Source: Pseudomonadota bacterium
GTDB lineage: Bacteria; Pseudomonadota; Alphaproteobacteria; Rhizobiales; Devosiaceae
Length of the DNA stretch: 64,000 nucleotides
Direction of reading: 5' to 3'
Assembly: GCA_023391095.1 (NCBI GenBank)
Contig: JAEWBN010000002.1
Coordinates: forward strand, 62,001-126,000
In this document: in pieces, positions 36,933 to 45,354 of the stretch
How positions within the stretch are numbered: position 1 is the first letter of the stretch
How the letters are laid out: every line of letters begins with the position of its first letter
Made by a program: the position numbers and the translations under genes
The notes under the pieces: generated by a model
Database searches by the model: none
Told to the model about the DNA's origin: nothing
What the model saw: only the letters and a program-made list of their open reading frames with translations

Positions 36933-37304
36933 ATGACGGACCCCGTCACCTTTGCCCGCAAACTCCGCCGCGAGCAGACGCCGCCCGAGCGGCGCTTTTG
37001 GGCGATCCTCCATCCGTGGCGTGTCGCAGGCCTGCACTGGCGGCGGCAGGCGCCCATCGGACCCTATGTGGTCGACTTCGTCTGCAAGCGAGAAAAGCTG
37101 ATCGTCGAGATCGATGGCGACACGCATTATTCCGATGCCGCCCTCGCGCATGACGCGGCGCGCACGGCTTATCTCGTGGGGCGTGGCTATCGAGTGCTTC
37201 GGTTCACCAATGCAGAGATCACGGGCGATGCCGAAGGCGTCTTCACGGTGTTGGTGGATGTTCTGGGTGAGCCGGGTCCGGTGGCCGGCAGTACCCCCAC
37301 CTAA
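36933..37304 (+). CDS. DUF559 domain protein (restriction-endonuclease-like fold)
   Basis: A 123-residue protein. KLRREQTPPERRFWAIL, then RRQAPIGPYVVDFVC, LIVEIDGDTHY and RGYRVLRFTNAEI are the DUF559 pattern, related to very-short-patch and PD-(D/E)XK nucleases, with a probable catalytic core D...E-x-D in VVDFVC...VEIDGDTH. Its cellular role is unknown. ATG at 36933 has AGGAGG 7 bases upstream. The last codons (STPT) and stop lie inside repeat copy 2, and copy 1 ends 42 bases before the gene, so the gene is framed by the repeats. Confidence 0.85.
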   Translation: MTDPVTFARKLRREQTPPERRFWAILHPWRVAGLHWRRQAPIGPYVVDFVCKREKLIVEIDGDTHYSDAALAHDAARTAYLVGRGYRVLRFTNAEITGDAEGVFTVLVDVLGEPGPVAGSTPT

Positions 37305-37402
37305 CCTCCCCCTGATAGGGGGAGGGATCGACCGAGTATGCCAATCTTCCCGCGACCCCCTCTTCTCCTCCCCCTTCTTCAGGGGGAGGCCGGGTGGGGG
37401 TG
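37293..37402. repeat. Palindromic repeat, family A, copy 2
   Basis: About 110 bases, the same plan as copy 1 and in the same orientation, with the closest identity to copy 3 in the left half (CCTAACCTCCCCCTGATAGG, then GATCGACCGAGTATGCC). It overlaps the 3' end of the DUF559 gene. Confidence 0.85.
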
Positions 37403-37432
37403 TTCTTGCATAGCCCTTAATCCCTCGCCACA

Positions 37433-37516
37433 CGTCATCCTCGGGCTTGACCCGATGATGTTGCACTTGCGGAACCATCGAAAGTACAGAGCCTCGGGTC
37501 AAGCCCGAGGGTGACG
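37433..37516. repeat. Palindromic repeat, family B (REP-like)
   Basis: Arms of 23 bases at 37433-37455 and 37494-37516 match at 22 positions; the core is CTCGGGCTTGACCCGA and its complement, around a 38-base loop. It lies between two family A copies. I believe this core is widespread between genes of alphaproteobacteria, but that was not checked. Confidence 0.85.
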
Positions 37517-37563
37517 GTTGGTGGGTTTGGAGAATTCGTGGGCGAACACGCGAGGCCGGCAGT

Positions 37564-37669
37564 ACCCCACCTAACCTCCCCCTGATAGGGGGAGGGATCG
37601 ACCGAGTATGCCGGTCCTCCAGCGAACCCTCTTCTCCTCCCCCTCCTTCAGGGGGAGGCTGGGTGGGGA
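37564..37669. repeat. Palindromic repeat, family A, copy 3
   Basis: About 106 bases with the same left half as copy 2 and the right half ending GGCTGGGTGGGGA. Its right end is 77 bases from the stop of the RusA-like gene on the other strand. Confidence 0.85.
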
Positions 37670-37745
37670 CGACTTCGCTTCACACAGAGCCACCCTTCGC
37701 GGTTCCTGGAAGTGACTCGAGGGTGTCGCATAAGCCACTGCCGGC

Positions 37746-38297
37746 TCAGAACAGCATTTCCAGATTGCTGATGGATACACGGGCGGCGATAGGTCGGACT
37801 GTGATCACGGCAAATGATTCAGCGGGGTCGTCGCACCCCAAATACGGGCCAAGACTTGCCGTTAAGCTCAGAACTGAACTGTCGTCGTCCATAAGGCAGT
37901 GCCAACGAGAGGCTGGGGGCAAATCTTCCGCAAGTTCGTCGTTGTTTGCCGCCGCCCGAAGTGCATCAATGATCCGTTTGATGCGATTGTCCAAATCGCC
38001 GGCACTGATAACTGGCTTCCGCTCCGGCAGTCCGGTGAGCAGCTTGATATCAAGAGATACGCCGACACCGACGTTCATGCCGTATAGCGGCACGAAGGTT
38101 TGCGTGCCTCGTTTGATGAGAAAATTGGGGGCACCTCCTGCAAAGTCTGAGGCCTCCCACTCTGCCAAAATCGTAAACGGTGGCTTGCCCCAAAGCTTCC
38201 GGAGTTGGCGGTCAAACGACCTTCGCATGTCCCACATCACGTCTCTGTTGGAGGCCTTTGCCGGTATGCGGCCCTTGTAGGTCAGCACAAACTCCAT
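37746..38297 (-). CDS. RusA-like putative Holliday-junction endonuclease
   Basis: A 183-residue protein I cannot match as a whole, but with the RusA active-site pattern: GDLDNRIKRIIDALR (Asp101, Asp103, Lys107, Asp111) followed by an acidic MDDDSSV at 136-142. RusA enzymes resolve branched DNA and are often phage-borne. Here it is longer than typical RusA, with an approximately 90-residue N-terminal part. ATG at 38297 lies 3 bases after the polA stop, so it may be co-transcribed with polA. Its base composition looks less GC-rich than its neighbours, which suggests acquisition. Confidence 0.6.
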   Translation of the reverse strand: MEFVLTYKGRIPAKASNRDVMWDMRRSFDRQLRKLWGKPPFTILAEWEASDFAGGAPNFLIKRGTQTFVPLYGMNVGVGVSLDIKLLTGLPERKPVISAGDLDNRIKRIIDALRAAANNDELAEDLPPASRWHCLMDDDSSVLSLTASLGPYLGCDDPAESFAVITVRPIAARVSISNLEMLF

Positions 38298-38300
38298 ATG

Positions 38301-41219
38301 CTAGTGCGCCTCATCCCAATTCTTGGCGGCATGCGCATCCACCTGGATCGGCACTGACAATCGCACTGCAGGTTCAGCTGCGGTTTCCATGACCCGCTTG
38401 ATGACCGGAATGGCCCGATCTTCGGTGCCCTCGGGGACTTCGAAGATCAGTTCGTCATGCACCTGCAGCAGCATCTGGGCGTCGAGCCCGGCTTTGGCCA
38501 GTTCGCTATCCATGCGGATCATGGCGCGGCGGATGATGTCGGCGGCTGAGCCCTGGATGGGGGCGTTGATGGAGGCGCGTTCGACAAAGGCGCGTTCGCT
38601 CGGATTGCCCGAATTGGCGTTGGGGAACTGGATCTTGCGGCCGAAGATCGTGGTCACATGGCCCTCGGCTTTGACACGGGTGCGCTGGGCATCCATGTAG
38701 TCCTTGATGCCGGGGAAGCGCTCGAAATAGGTCTTGATATAGTCGCCGGCCTCGCCGCGGGCGATGCCGAGCTGGTTGGCCAGACCAAAGGCGGAAATCC
38801 CATAGATAATGCCGAAATTGATCGCCTTGGCGCGGCGGCGGACTTCCGAGGGCATGCCCTCAACCGGCACATTGAACATCTCGGACGCCGTCATGGCGTG
38901 AATGTCGAGGCCCTCCTCGAAGGCATCCTTGAGCGCCTGGATATCGGCGATATGGGCGAGGACGCGCAACTCGATCTGGCTGTAGTCAGCCGAGATCAGG
39001 ACCTTGCCCGGCGGGGCGACAAAGGCGGTGCGGATCTTGCGGCCGTCTTCGGTGCGGATGGGAATGTTCTGCAGGTTCGGATCGTTGGACGAAAGGCGTC
39101 CGGTCAGCACCGAGGCCTGCGAATAGGAGGTATGGACCCGGCCCGTGCGCGGATTGATATAGGTGGGCAGGGCATCGGTATAAGTGCCCTTGAGCTTGGT
39201 GAGCTGGCGCCAGTCGACAATGGTGCGGGCGAGCGGAATGCCCTTGAGGGCAAGGTCTTCGAGCACATCGGCGCCGGTGGACCAGGCGCCGGTCTTGGTC
39301 TTGGTGCCGCCCTCCAGGCCCATCTTGTCAAAGAGGATTTCACCCAACTGCTTGGGCGAACCGAGATTGAAACTCTGCCCGGCCAGTTCATGGGCCTCGG
39401 CTTCGAGAGCGGCGGCGCGCTGGGCGAAGTCACCGGAAAGGCGGGCGAGAATCTGCCGATCAACGGTAATGCCGCGCGCTTCCATTTTGGCGAGCACCGG
39501 GGCGAGCGGACGCTCCAGCGTTTCATAGAGATTGGTGGCGTTTTCGGCGGCGAGGCGGGGTTTGAGCACATGCCAGAGCCGGAGGGTGATGTCGGCATCC
39601 TCGGCGCCATAGCGGGCGGCGGCGGGAATTTCGATCTGGTCGAAGGTCTTCTGGTTCTTGCCCGTGCCGGCCAGCTCGGAAAAGGTGATGGTCTTGTGGT
39701 CGAGCCAGTGATTGGCGAGCACGTCGAGCCCATTATATTGCGGGCCATCGAGCGCGTAGGAGATGAGCATGGTGTCGTCGATGGGCGCCATGGCGATGCC
39801 GTAACGCTCGAAGACTTCCATGTCGTATTTGGTGTTCTGGCCGATCTTGAGGATCGAGCGATCCTGCAGAACGGGTTTGAGGCTATCGAGCACGAAACCG
39901 ATGGGCAGCTGGCCTTCGACAAGACCGCCACCGCCCAGGAGGTCGCCCGGCTTGGCGTGGCCGACGGGGATATAGAAGCCTTCGCCGATCTCGGTGGAAA
40001 GGCAGATGCCCACGATATCGGCCATCTGCGGATCAAGACCGGTGGTCTCGGTGTCGATGGCGACATGGCCCTTGGCCATGATCTTTTCGATGATGCGGGC
40101 GAGCTGGTCGGGCGTCGTGACCGTTTCGTAGGCGTCGTAACTGACCGGGATGGCCTTGACGCGGGCATGTTCTTCGGCGGCGTGGCGGGCTGGGCCCGTT
40201 CCGGGCACGACATTGGCGGCGAGCTTGGCCTTGGCGACGGAGAGGTCGGCGGATTTCTTGGGCGCGCCGATATCCTTGGTGCCGCCGGCCCTCAGCTCCG
40301 GATCGGGCTCGAAATCGTCAGGGTTGGCTTCGAGCAGGGTGGCAAGACGCTTGGTGATGGTGGCAAATTCCATCGCCTTGAGAAACGGAAAGAGCGCCGT
40401 CGGGCTCATCGGCTGGCGGACGAGGCCATCGAGGTCGATTTCGACCGGCACCTTGCGCTCGAGCGTCACCAGCTGCTTGGAAATGCGCGCCAGCTCGGCA
40501 TTGGCGATGAGCTTTTCGCGGCGGGCATTCTGCTTGATCTCGGTGGCGCGCTCGAGCAGGGTTTCGAGATTGCCATAGGTATTGATGAGCTCGGCGGCGG
40601 TCTTAACGCCGATGCCGGGCACGCCGGGGACATTGTCGACGCTGTCGCCGCACAGCGCCTGCACGTCGATCACCTTGTCGGGGGTGACGCCGAACTTGGT
40701 GAAGACCTCCTCGGGGCCGATCCAGCGCAGGGGCGGCTGACCGGGACGGGGAATAGTGTCGAGCAAGCGGATCGAGCCATCGGGCTCGACCAGCTGCATC
40801 AGGTCCTTGTCGGACGAGGCGATGGTCACCTTCATGCCGGCGTCGCGCGCCATGCAGGCATAGGTGGCCATGATGTCGTCGGCCTCCCAGCCCTCCATTT
40901 CGATGGAGGGGATGGAAAAGGCGCGGGTGGCCGAGCGCGTGAGCGGGAATTGCGGGATAAGCTCTTCGGGCGCAGGCGGGCGCTGGGCCTTGTATTGGGG
41001 GTAAAGATCGTCGCGGAACGTCTTGCCCTTGGCGTCGAAAATGACGGCCATGTGGGTGGGGGCCTCGTCGCCCTCCATGTCCTGCGTCAGCTTGAACAGC
41101 ATGTTGCAGAAGCCCTGGACACAGCCCACCGGCAGCCCGTCCGACTTGCGGGAAAGGGGCGGCAGGGCGTGGAAGGCGCGGAAGATGTAGCCCGAGCCAT
41201 CGACGAGCAGCAGATGCAT
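38301..41219 (-). CDS. polA: DNA polymerase I
   Basis: A 972-residue replication and repair polymerase. The N-terminal 5'-nuclease (LLLVDGSGYIFRAFHAL) is followed by a 3'-5' proofreading domain with an intact VAIDTETTGLDP exo I motif and a C-terminal polymerase domain with SADYSQIELRVLAHIA (motif A), RRRAKAINFGIIYG (motif B) and VHDELIFEV (motif C). It fills Okazaki gaps and repair tracts. ATG at 41219 matches the family start. The stop lies 3 bases before the RusA-like gene. Confidence 0.97.
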   Translation of the reverse strand: MHLLLVDGSGYIFRAFHALPPLSRKSDGLPVGCVQGFCNMLFKLTQDMEGDEAPTHMAVIFDAKGKTFRDDLYPQYKAQRPPAPEELIPQFPLTRSATRAFSIPSIEMEGWEADDIMATYACMARDAGMKVTIASSDKDLMQLVEPDGSIRLLDTIPRPGQPPLRWIGPEEVFTKFGVTPDKVIDVQALCGDSVDNVPGVPGIGVKTAAELINTYGNLETLLERATEIKQNARREKLIANAELARISKQLVTLERKVPVEIDLDGLVRQPMSPTALFPFLKAMEFATITKRLATLLEANPDDFEPDPELRAGGTKDIGAPKKSADLSVAKAKLAANVVPGTGPARHAAEEHARVKAIPVSYDAYETVTTPDQLARIIEKIMAKGHVAIDTETTGLDPQMADIVGICLSTEIGEGFYIPVGHAKPGDLLGGGGLVEGQLPIGFVLDSLKPVLQDRSILKIGQNTKYDMEVFERYGIAMAPIDDTMLISYALDGPQYNGLDVLANHWLDHKTITFSELAGTGKNQKTFDQIEIPAAARYGAEDADITLRLWHVLKPRLAAENATNLYETLERPLAPVLAKMEARGITVDRQILARLSGDFAQRAAALEAEAHELAGQSFNLGSPKQLGEILFDKMGLEGGTKTKTGAWSTGADVLEDLALKGIPLARTIVDWRQLTKLKGTYTDALPTYINPRTGRVHTSYSQASVLTGRLSSNDPNLQNIPIRTEDGRKIRTAFVAPPGKVLISADYSQIELRVLAHIADIQALKDAFEEGLDIHAMTASEMFNVPVEGMPSEVRRRAKAINFGIIYGISAFGLANQLGIARGEAGDYIKTYFERFPGIKDYMDAQRTRVKAEGHVTTIFGRKIQFPNANSGNPSERAFVERASINAPIQGSAADIIRRAMIRMDSELAKAGLDAQMLLQVHDELIFEVPEGTEDRAIPVIKRVMETAAEPAVRLSVPIQVDAHAAKNWDEAH

Positions 41220-41426
41220 GAGACGATTCCCTAATTGCTGAAAGCGAGTTTATCGCCTCGGATGCAAGGATGGCACCCATTTTTGTCCAGGCGTGTCAGC
41301 ATCCGTGCCGGACAAATGCCAATGGACGCATCTCTGCCACTTTTGTAGGCTATCCATAAAGTTGCGGTGGAAAGAGGGTACTCCTTTTTCCCGAAAGGCG
41401 GCCCCGACGGGTCGAAAGGACATCGC

Positions 41427-41822
41427 GTGCAGACCAGCCTTACAGGCGGGCCCGGAACCACAATTCTGGTGGTAGATGACGATGCCCTGATCGCGCTCAA
41501 TGTCGCCGATCAGCTTGTCGAACTCGGTTACACGGCGCTTGAGGCCTATTCCGGCCGCGAGGCACTGTCGCTGCTCGGCAAACACCCCGAGATTCGGGCC
41601 ATCGTCACCGATTATTCGATGCCCCTGATGACCGGCGTGGAACTGGCCGAGGCTGCCCTGGCCATGCGGCCGGACCTGCTCGTGCTCTTGACCACCGGCT
41701 ATGCGGACCTGCCCGAAGGCATTGCCTGCACGCTGCCGCGGCTCGAAAAGCCGTTCAGCGAAGATCAGCTGGCGGCCAAGATTGCCGAGCTCTTTTCCGA
41801 ACCTGCCAACGCGGCCCAGTAG
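41427..41822 (+). CDS. Single-domain response regulator
   Basis: A 131-residue receiver domain without an output domain. TILVVDDDALIALN has the acidic pocket, IVTDYSMPLMTG holds the phospho-acceptor Asp, and LTTGYADLP and LEKPFS give the switch Thr and Lys. It resembles the stand-alone receivers that act on hybrid kinases or in phosphorelays. GTG at 41427 is chosen because AAAGGA lies 6 bases upstream; the open frame before it is not receiver-like. It is convergent with the lytic transglycosylase gene. Its partner is unknown. Confidence 0.85.
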   Translation: MQTSLTGGPGTTILVVDDDALIALNVADQLVELGYTALEAYSGREALSLLGKHPEIRAIVTDYSMPLMTGVELAEAALAMRPDLLVLLTTGYADLPEGIACTLPRLEKPFSEDQLAAKIAELFSEPANAAQ

Positions 41823-41825
41823 CGC

Positions 41826-42404
41826 TCAGCGCAGGCCGCTTTTTTCCAGAAGACCGAGGCGCTTGGCGTCGTAATAATAGCCGCGGGCATAGTGCTGGAC
41901 GGCGCGGTCGTAGTTGCCACCGGCCGTCATATAGGCGCCGGCAAGGTAGCGCACGGCGTAGCGCAGATTGGTTTCGGCATCGAGCAGGCCGCTTGCCTCG
42001 CCCGTATAGCCCATGCCGCGGGCCGTGGCGTGGCTGATCTGCATGAGCCCGTAATAGGGGCCGTTGCGCGCAGCCGGGTTATAGCCGCTTTCGCGCACGA
42101 TGACGCGGCGCACCAGATCTTCGGGCACGGCATATTCGCGCGCATAATGGGCAATAAGGCCATCGAGGTGCCCGCGTTCGCTGCCGGCATAGCCGAGCAG
42201 TACTTCGCTCGATGCCCGCGGCACGGCGGCAGCCTTGGGCACGTGCCCGGCCGGTGTGGCACTGGGCGCAAAGGAGGCAACGGCGGCCGAGGCGAGCCCC
42301 GCGGTGCGATTGCCGGGCAGGGGCTTGACCCCTGCTATCGAACAGGCGGCCAGGCTGCCGGTGAGGACCAGGAGCGCTGCAAAGCGGATCGGCCGTGGCG
42401 TCAT
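41826..42404 (-). CDS. Lytic transglycosylase lipoprotein
   Basis: A 192-residue envelope enzyme. The signal ends in a lipobox (LTGSLAAC, Cys at about residue 21), then a Pro/Ala linker and an SLT domain with catalytic Glu in VIVRESGYNP and GLMQISHATARGMGY, followed by NLRYAVRYLAGAY. It should cleave peptidoglycan glycan strands with anhydro-sugar release. ATG at 42404 has AAGGA 8 bases upstream; the frame extends further up but without signal character. Confidence 0.9.
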   Translation of the reverse strand: MTPRPIRFAALLVLTGSLAACSIAGVKPLPGNRTAGLASAAVASFAPSATPAGHVPKAAAVPRASSEVLLGYAGSERGHLDGLIAHYAREYAVPEDLVRRVIVRESGYNPAARNGPYYGLMQISHATARGMGYTGEASGLLDAETNLRYAVRYLAGAYMTAGGNYDRAVQHYARGYYYDAKRLGLLEKSGLR

Positions 42405-42634
42405 GCCAAATTCCTTCACGTCAAGTCGCGTCTGCCCCTCCGATTGGCGGATAAGGCGCAAACAAGGCGGCTTGATGGCACGAAAAGGTTATCGAATTGC
42501 GCGCTTTGGTCCGCAAACCCCCGCGCCACCGCCCATTCCGGGCCAAGGGTTTACAGCCCGGCCTGCGTCCCTAGACTACCCGCTTGCGAAAAACCCGCCC
42601 TGGCGCGGACCCCAAAAATCAGAAAGGCCAAGCC

Positions 42635-43072
42635 ATGACCACAGCTCAAACCGGCGATATCGTTCGCATCAACTATGCCGGCCGTCTCGTTGACGGCACC
42701 CCGTTCGACAGTTCCGAAGGACGCGCGCCGCTCGAATTCACCCTCGGGCAGGGCCAGGTCATTCGCGGGCTCGAGCAGCACGTCACCGGCATGCAGACGG
42801 GAGAGAAAAGCACCGTCACCATTCCGGCCGACGAGGCCTATGGCCCGCGCCGGGAGGAAGCCATCCAGCAGCTCGACCGCGCCAAGGTGCCCAACGGCAT
42901 CGACCTGGCGGTAGGCACGCAGTTGCAGGCCCGCACCTCCGATGGCGGCATGCTGCCCATTACCGTGGTGGCCATGGATGAGACCAGCGTCACCGTGGAT
43001 GCCAACCATCCGCTGGCCGGACAGGACCTGGTTTTCGACGTCGAGATCGTCGAGATCGTCAAGGCCGCCTGA
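42635..43072 (+). CDS. FKBP-type peptidyl-prolyl isomerase, SlyD-like
   Basis: A 145-residue cis-trans prolyl isomerase and chaperone. It begins GDIVRINYAGRLVDGTPFDS and has LGQGQVIRGLEQHVTGMQTGEKSTVTIP in the FKBP core, interrupted by an inserted chaperone flap (about residues 70-115) as in SlyD. The His-rich metal-binding tail of E. coli SlyD is absent. ATG at 42635 has AAGG upstream. It stands alone, followed by a hairpin before leuD. Confidence 0.9.
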   Translation: MTTAQTGDIVRINYAGRLVDGTPFDSSEGRAPLEFTLGQGQVIRGLEQHVTGMQTGEKSTVTIPADEAYGPRREEAIQQLDRAKVPNGIDLAVGTQLQARTSDGGMLPITVVAMDETSVTVDANHPLAGQDLVFDVEIVEIVKAA

Positions 43073-43162
43073 CGCGGTGGCTCGATCCAGCGCTTCCCGG
43101 CCCCGCAGGAGCGGGAGGGCGTGTTCGGGTCACGAACGCGACGCCGTTGCGGCGCAGGGAGC

Positions 43163-43190
43163 ACAAACCGTACCCAAGCGTACGGTTTGT
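43163..43190. terminator. Hairpin between the FKBP and leuD genes
   Basis: An 11-bp perfect stem (ACAAACCGTAC with its complement) and a 6-base loop, 90 bases after the isomerase stop. There is no T tract after the stem, so it may be a weak terminator or an mRNA structure. Confidence 0.5.
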
Positions 43191-43260
43191 CCTGCTTCCG
43201 GCTTGACCGCGGGGCCGGTTTTGCGTCAAGACGCTGGCAACAGCGAGGTTTCTAGGCCCC

Positions 43261-43866
43261 ATGGATAAGTTCACCACCCTGACCGGTGTCGCGGCTCCCC
43301 TGCCGATCATCAATATCGACACCGATATGATCATCCCCAAGCAGTATCTGAAGACCATCAAGCGCACCGGCCTGGGCACCGCCCTGTTCTCGGAAATGCG
43401 TTACAATGAAGATGGCTCGGAAAACCCCGACTTCGTGCTGAACAAGCCGGCCTACCGCAATGCCCAGATCATCATTGCCGGGGACAATTTCGGCTGCGGC
43501 TCCAGCCGTGAACACGCCCCCTGGGCCCTGCTGGACTTCGGCATCCGCTGCGTGATTTCCACCAGCTTCGCCGACATTTTCTACAATAACTGCTTCAAGA
43601 ACGGCATCCTGCCGCTGGTGGTGAGCCCTGAGCAGCTCAAGCTCCTGCTTGATGATGCCGAGCGCGGCTCCAATGCGACGCTGACGGTCGACCTCGAAAG
43701 TCAGACCATCAAGGGTCCCGATGGCGGCACGCTGCATTTCGATATCGATCCATCCCGCAAGCAGATCCTGCTCGAAGGCCTCGACGATATCGCCGGGACG
43801 CTCAAGTCCGACCCCTCCATCTCGGCCTTTGAAGGCAAGATGGCGGCCCAGCGCCCCTGGCTCTGA
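43261..43866 (+). CDS. leuD: 3-isopropylmalate dehydratase small subunit
   Basis: A 201-residue aconitase-swivel subunit of isopropylmalate isomerase, second step of leucine synthesis. NIDTDMIIPKQYLKTI and DNFGCGSSREHAPWAL are its signatures. Its partner leuC is not in the window, while leuB lies 6.8 kb away, so the leu genes are scattered. It leads a co-directional set with a GNAT, a RidA and a CPBP gene, each 6-9 bases apart. Confidence 0.95.
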   Translation: MDKFTTLTGVAAPLPIINIDTDMIIPKQYLKTIKRTGLGTALFSEMRYNEDGSENPDFVLNKPAYRNAQIIIAGDNFGCGSSREHAPWALLDFGIRCVISTSFADIFYNNCFKNGILPLVVSPEQLKLLLDDAERGSNATLTVDLESQTIKGPDGGTLHFDIDPSRKQILLEGLDDIAGTLKSDPSISAFEGKMAAQRPWL

Positions 43867-43872
43867 GCTGCG

Positions 43873-44301
43873 ATGGCGAGGATCACCCTTGAGAATGAGC
43901 CGCAAGCCGATACGCGCGAGGCTATTCTCCAGGGGCTGATCGCCCATAATTCTGCCGGGACGGGAGGGCTCTATGCGCCCCCCCGCACCATTGCCCTGTC
44001 GGTCCGGGACGAGGCCACGGGTGAAGCGCTTGGCGGCTTGACCGCGCGCATCGGCTATTCCCGCATGTTCATCGAATTGCTCTTCGTGCCCGAGGCGCTG
44101 CGCGGCACCGGCATTGGCCAGCAGCTGATGGAACAGGCCGAGCATGTGGCCCGCGAGGCAGACTGCGTCGGCATCTGGCTCGATACGTTTTCCTTCCAGG
44201 CGCCGGGCTTTTACAACAAGCTCGGCTATACCGAATTCGGCGCCATCGCCGATTATCCGCCGGGACATACCCGGCATTTTCTCCACAAACTCCTGAGTTG
44301 A
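43873..44301 (+). CDS. GNAT family N-acetyltransferase
   Basis: A 142-residue GCN5-type acetyltransferase. The acetyl-CoA loop is in FVPEALRGTGIGQQLMEQAE, and the C-terminal strand region FYNKLGYTEFG is conserved. The ELLFVPE strand precedes the loop as expected. Its acceptor is unknown. It starts 6 bases after leuD and 6 bases before the RidA gene, so they are probably co-transcribed. Confidence 0.88.
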   Translation: MARITLENEPQADTREAILQGLIAHNSAGTGGLYAPPRTIALSVRDEATGEALGGLTARIGYSRMFIELLFVPEALRGTGIGQQLMEQAEHVAREADCVGIWLDTFSFQAPGFYNKLGYTEFGAIADYPPGHTRHFLHKLLS

Positions 44302-44307
44302 TCCATC

Positions 44308-44703
44308 ATGGTCCAGCGCGTTTCCACCGGCTCTCCCTTCGAAACCACTTTCGGCTATTCCCGCGCCGTGCGCCATGAGGACACCGTCTATGTGTCCGGC
44401 ACGACCGGCTATGACTATGCCACCATGACCATGCCCGAAAGCGTGGGCGAGCAGGCCAAAAACGCTCTGGCGACCATCGACAGGGCGCTCAAGGAAGCGG
44501 GCTCCTCGATCCAGGATACCGTGCGCGTGGTCTATTATGTGGGCGACCGCTCCTATGTGGACGAGGTGGTTGCCGCCGTGGGACCGGTGTTCAAGGATAT
44601 CCGCCCAGCAGCTTCGATGCTCATCGTGCAGATGATCGAAGAGGGCATGAAGATCGAGATCGAGATCACCGCCCGGATCGGCGCCGCGACCAGCCACAGC
44701 TAA
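44308..44703 (+). CDS. RidA family protein (YjgF/YER057c)
   Basis: A 131-residue trimeric RidA-fold protein. Features are the N-terminal SPFETTFGYSRAVRHEDTVY, YVSGTTGYD, QAKNALATIDRALKEAGSS and a C-terminal MIEEGMKIEIEITA. The Arg needed for 2-aminoacrylate deamination in canonical RidA is not at the usual place in a C-terminal VAR motif, so it may belong to one of the Rid2-7 groups. Linkage to leuD is suggestive because RidA protects branched-chain synthesis enzymes, but this is inference. Confidence 0.85.
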   Translation: MVQRVSTGSPFETTFGYSRAVRHEDTVYVSGTTGYDYATMTMPESVGEQAKNALATIDRALKEAGSSIQDTVRVVYYVGDRSYVDEVVAAVGPVFKDIRPAASMLIVQMIEEGMKIEIEITARIGAATSHS

Positions 44704-44712
44704 CGCCCGGCC

Positions 44713-45348
44713 ATGGACAAAAAACAGATTGGCCTCTTGGTTCATGCAGCGCTCCTCGTCGGGGCGCTGTTTTGGCTTGTGCCGCAGCTGACAGGCTGGG
44801 ACGCGCGGGCGGGCTATCTGTTTTCCCTGACCTTTTACTGGCTTTTCTTTTGCCTGCCGGTCATCGGCTGGCATGCCCTGCCGGCCAATGATGGGCAGCT
44901 CTTTTCCGAAAAGCTGCCCTGGCACGACTGGTGGATTATCCCGCTACTTCTCGTGCAGGTGACGCTGGTCGCAGCGCTCAGCTTTGCGCCGAATACGGAC
45001 ATGCTGACCAGTGGCGGCATGTGGCTGGCCATCCTGATTGCCGCCATCAATGGGCCGCTCGAAGAGATGGCCTGGCGCGGCGGATTCCTGGGGGCGTTTC
45101 GCAACCGCCCCACTCTCGGCTTCTGGCTGGGCTCGGGGCTTTATACGCTCTGGCATGTGCCGCTGGCGCTGAGCCTGGGGATCGAATTCCAGGGGGGCTT
45201 TATCGGCGGGGCGGCCCTGTTGGGACTGTTCTGGGGTTGGGTGGTCTGGCGCACCGGGTCAGTGTTCTATGTGAGCCTTGCGCATGGGCTCACCAATGTC
45301 TTCGCCTTCTGGATCCTGTTCGACCACAACGGGTTCTTTGCGTCCTGA
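44713..45348 (+). CDS. CPBP family intramembrane glutamic endopeptidase
   Basis: A 211-residue membrane protein with about six helices. The Abi/CPBP active-site motifs are present: EEMAWRGGFLGAF (EExxxR), a His in LYTLWHVPLAL and a His/Asn in LAHGLTNVF. Such proteases act on membrane or prenylated peptides; some confer bacteriocin immunity. The target is unknown. It is the last gene of the leuD set and converges on the Rnk-like gene. Confidence 0.88.
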   Translation: MDKKQIGLLVHAALLVGALFWLVPQLTGWDARAGYLFSLTFYWLFFCLPVIGWHALPANDGQLFSEKLPWHDWWIIPLLLVQVTLVAALSFAPNTDMLTSGGMWLAILIAAINGPLEEMAWRGGFLGAFRNRPTLGFWLGSGLYTLWHVPLALSLGIEFQGGFIGGAALLGLFWGWVVWRTGSVFYVSLAHGLTNVFAFWILFDHNGFFAS

Positions 45349-45354
45349 AGCGGC

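Noticed and set aside
37433..37669. Regularly spaced repeats that might be a CRISPR array
   Set aside because: The units are self-complementary, over 80 bases long, few and not separated by uniform spacers; no cas genes are near.
38658..41234. An 858-codon open frame on the plus strand opposite polA
   Set aside because: polA is certain on the other strand; the frame is a codon-bias shadow rich in Gly, Asp, His and Val with no recognised motif.
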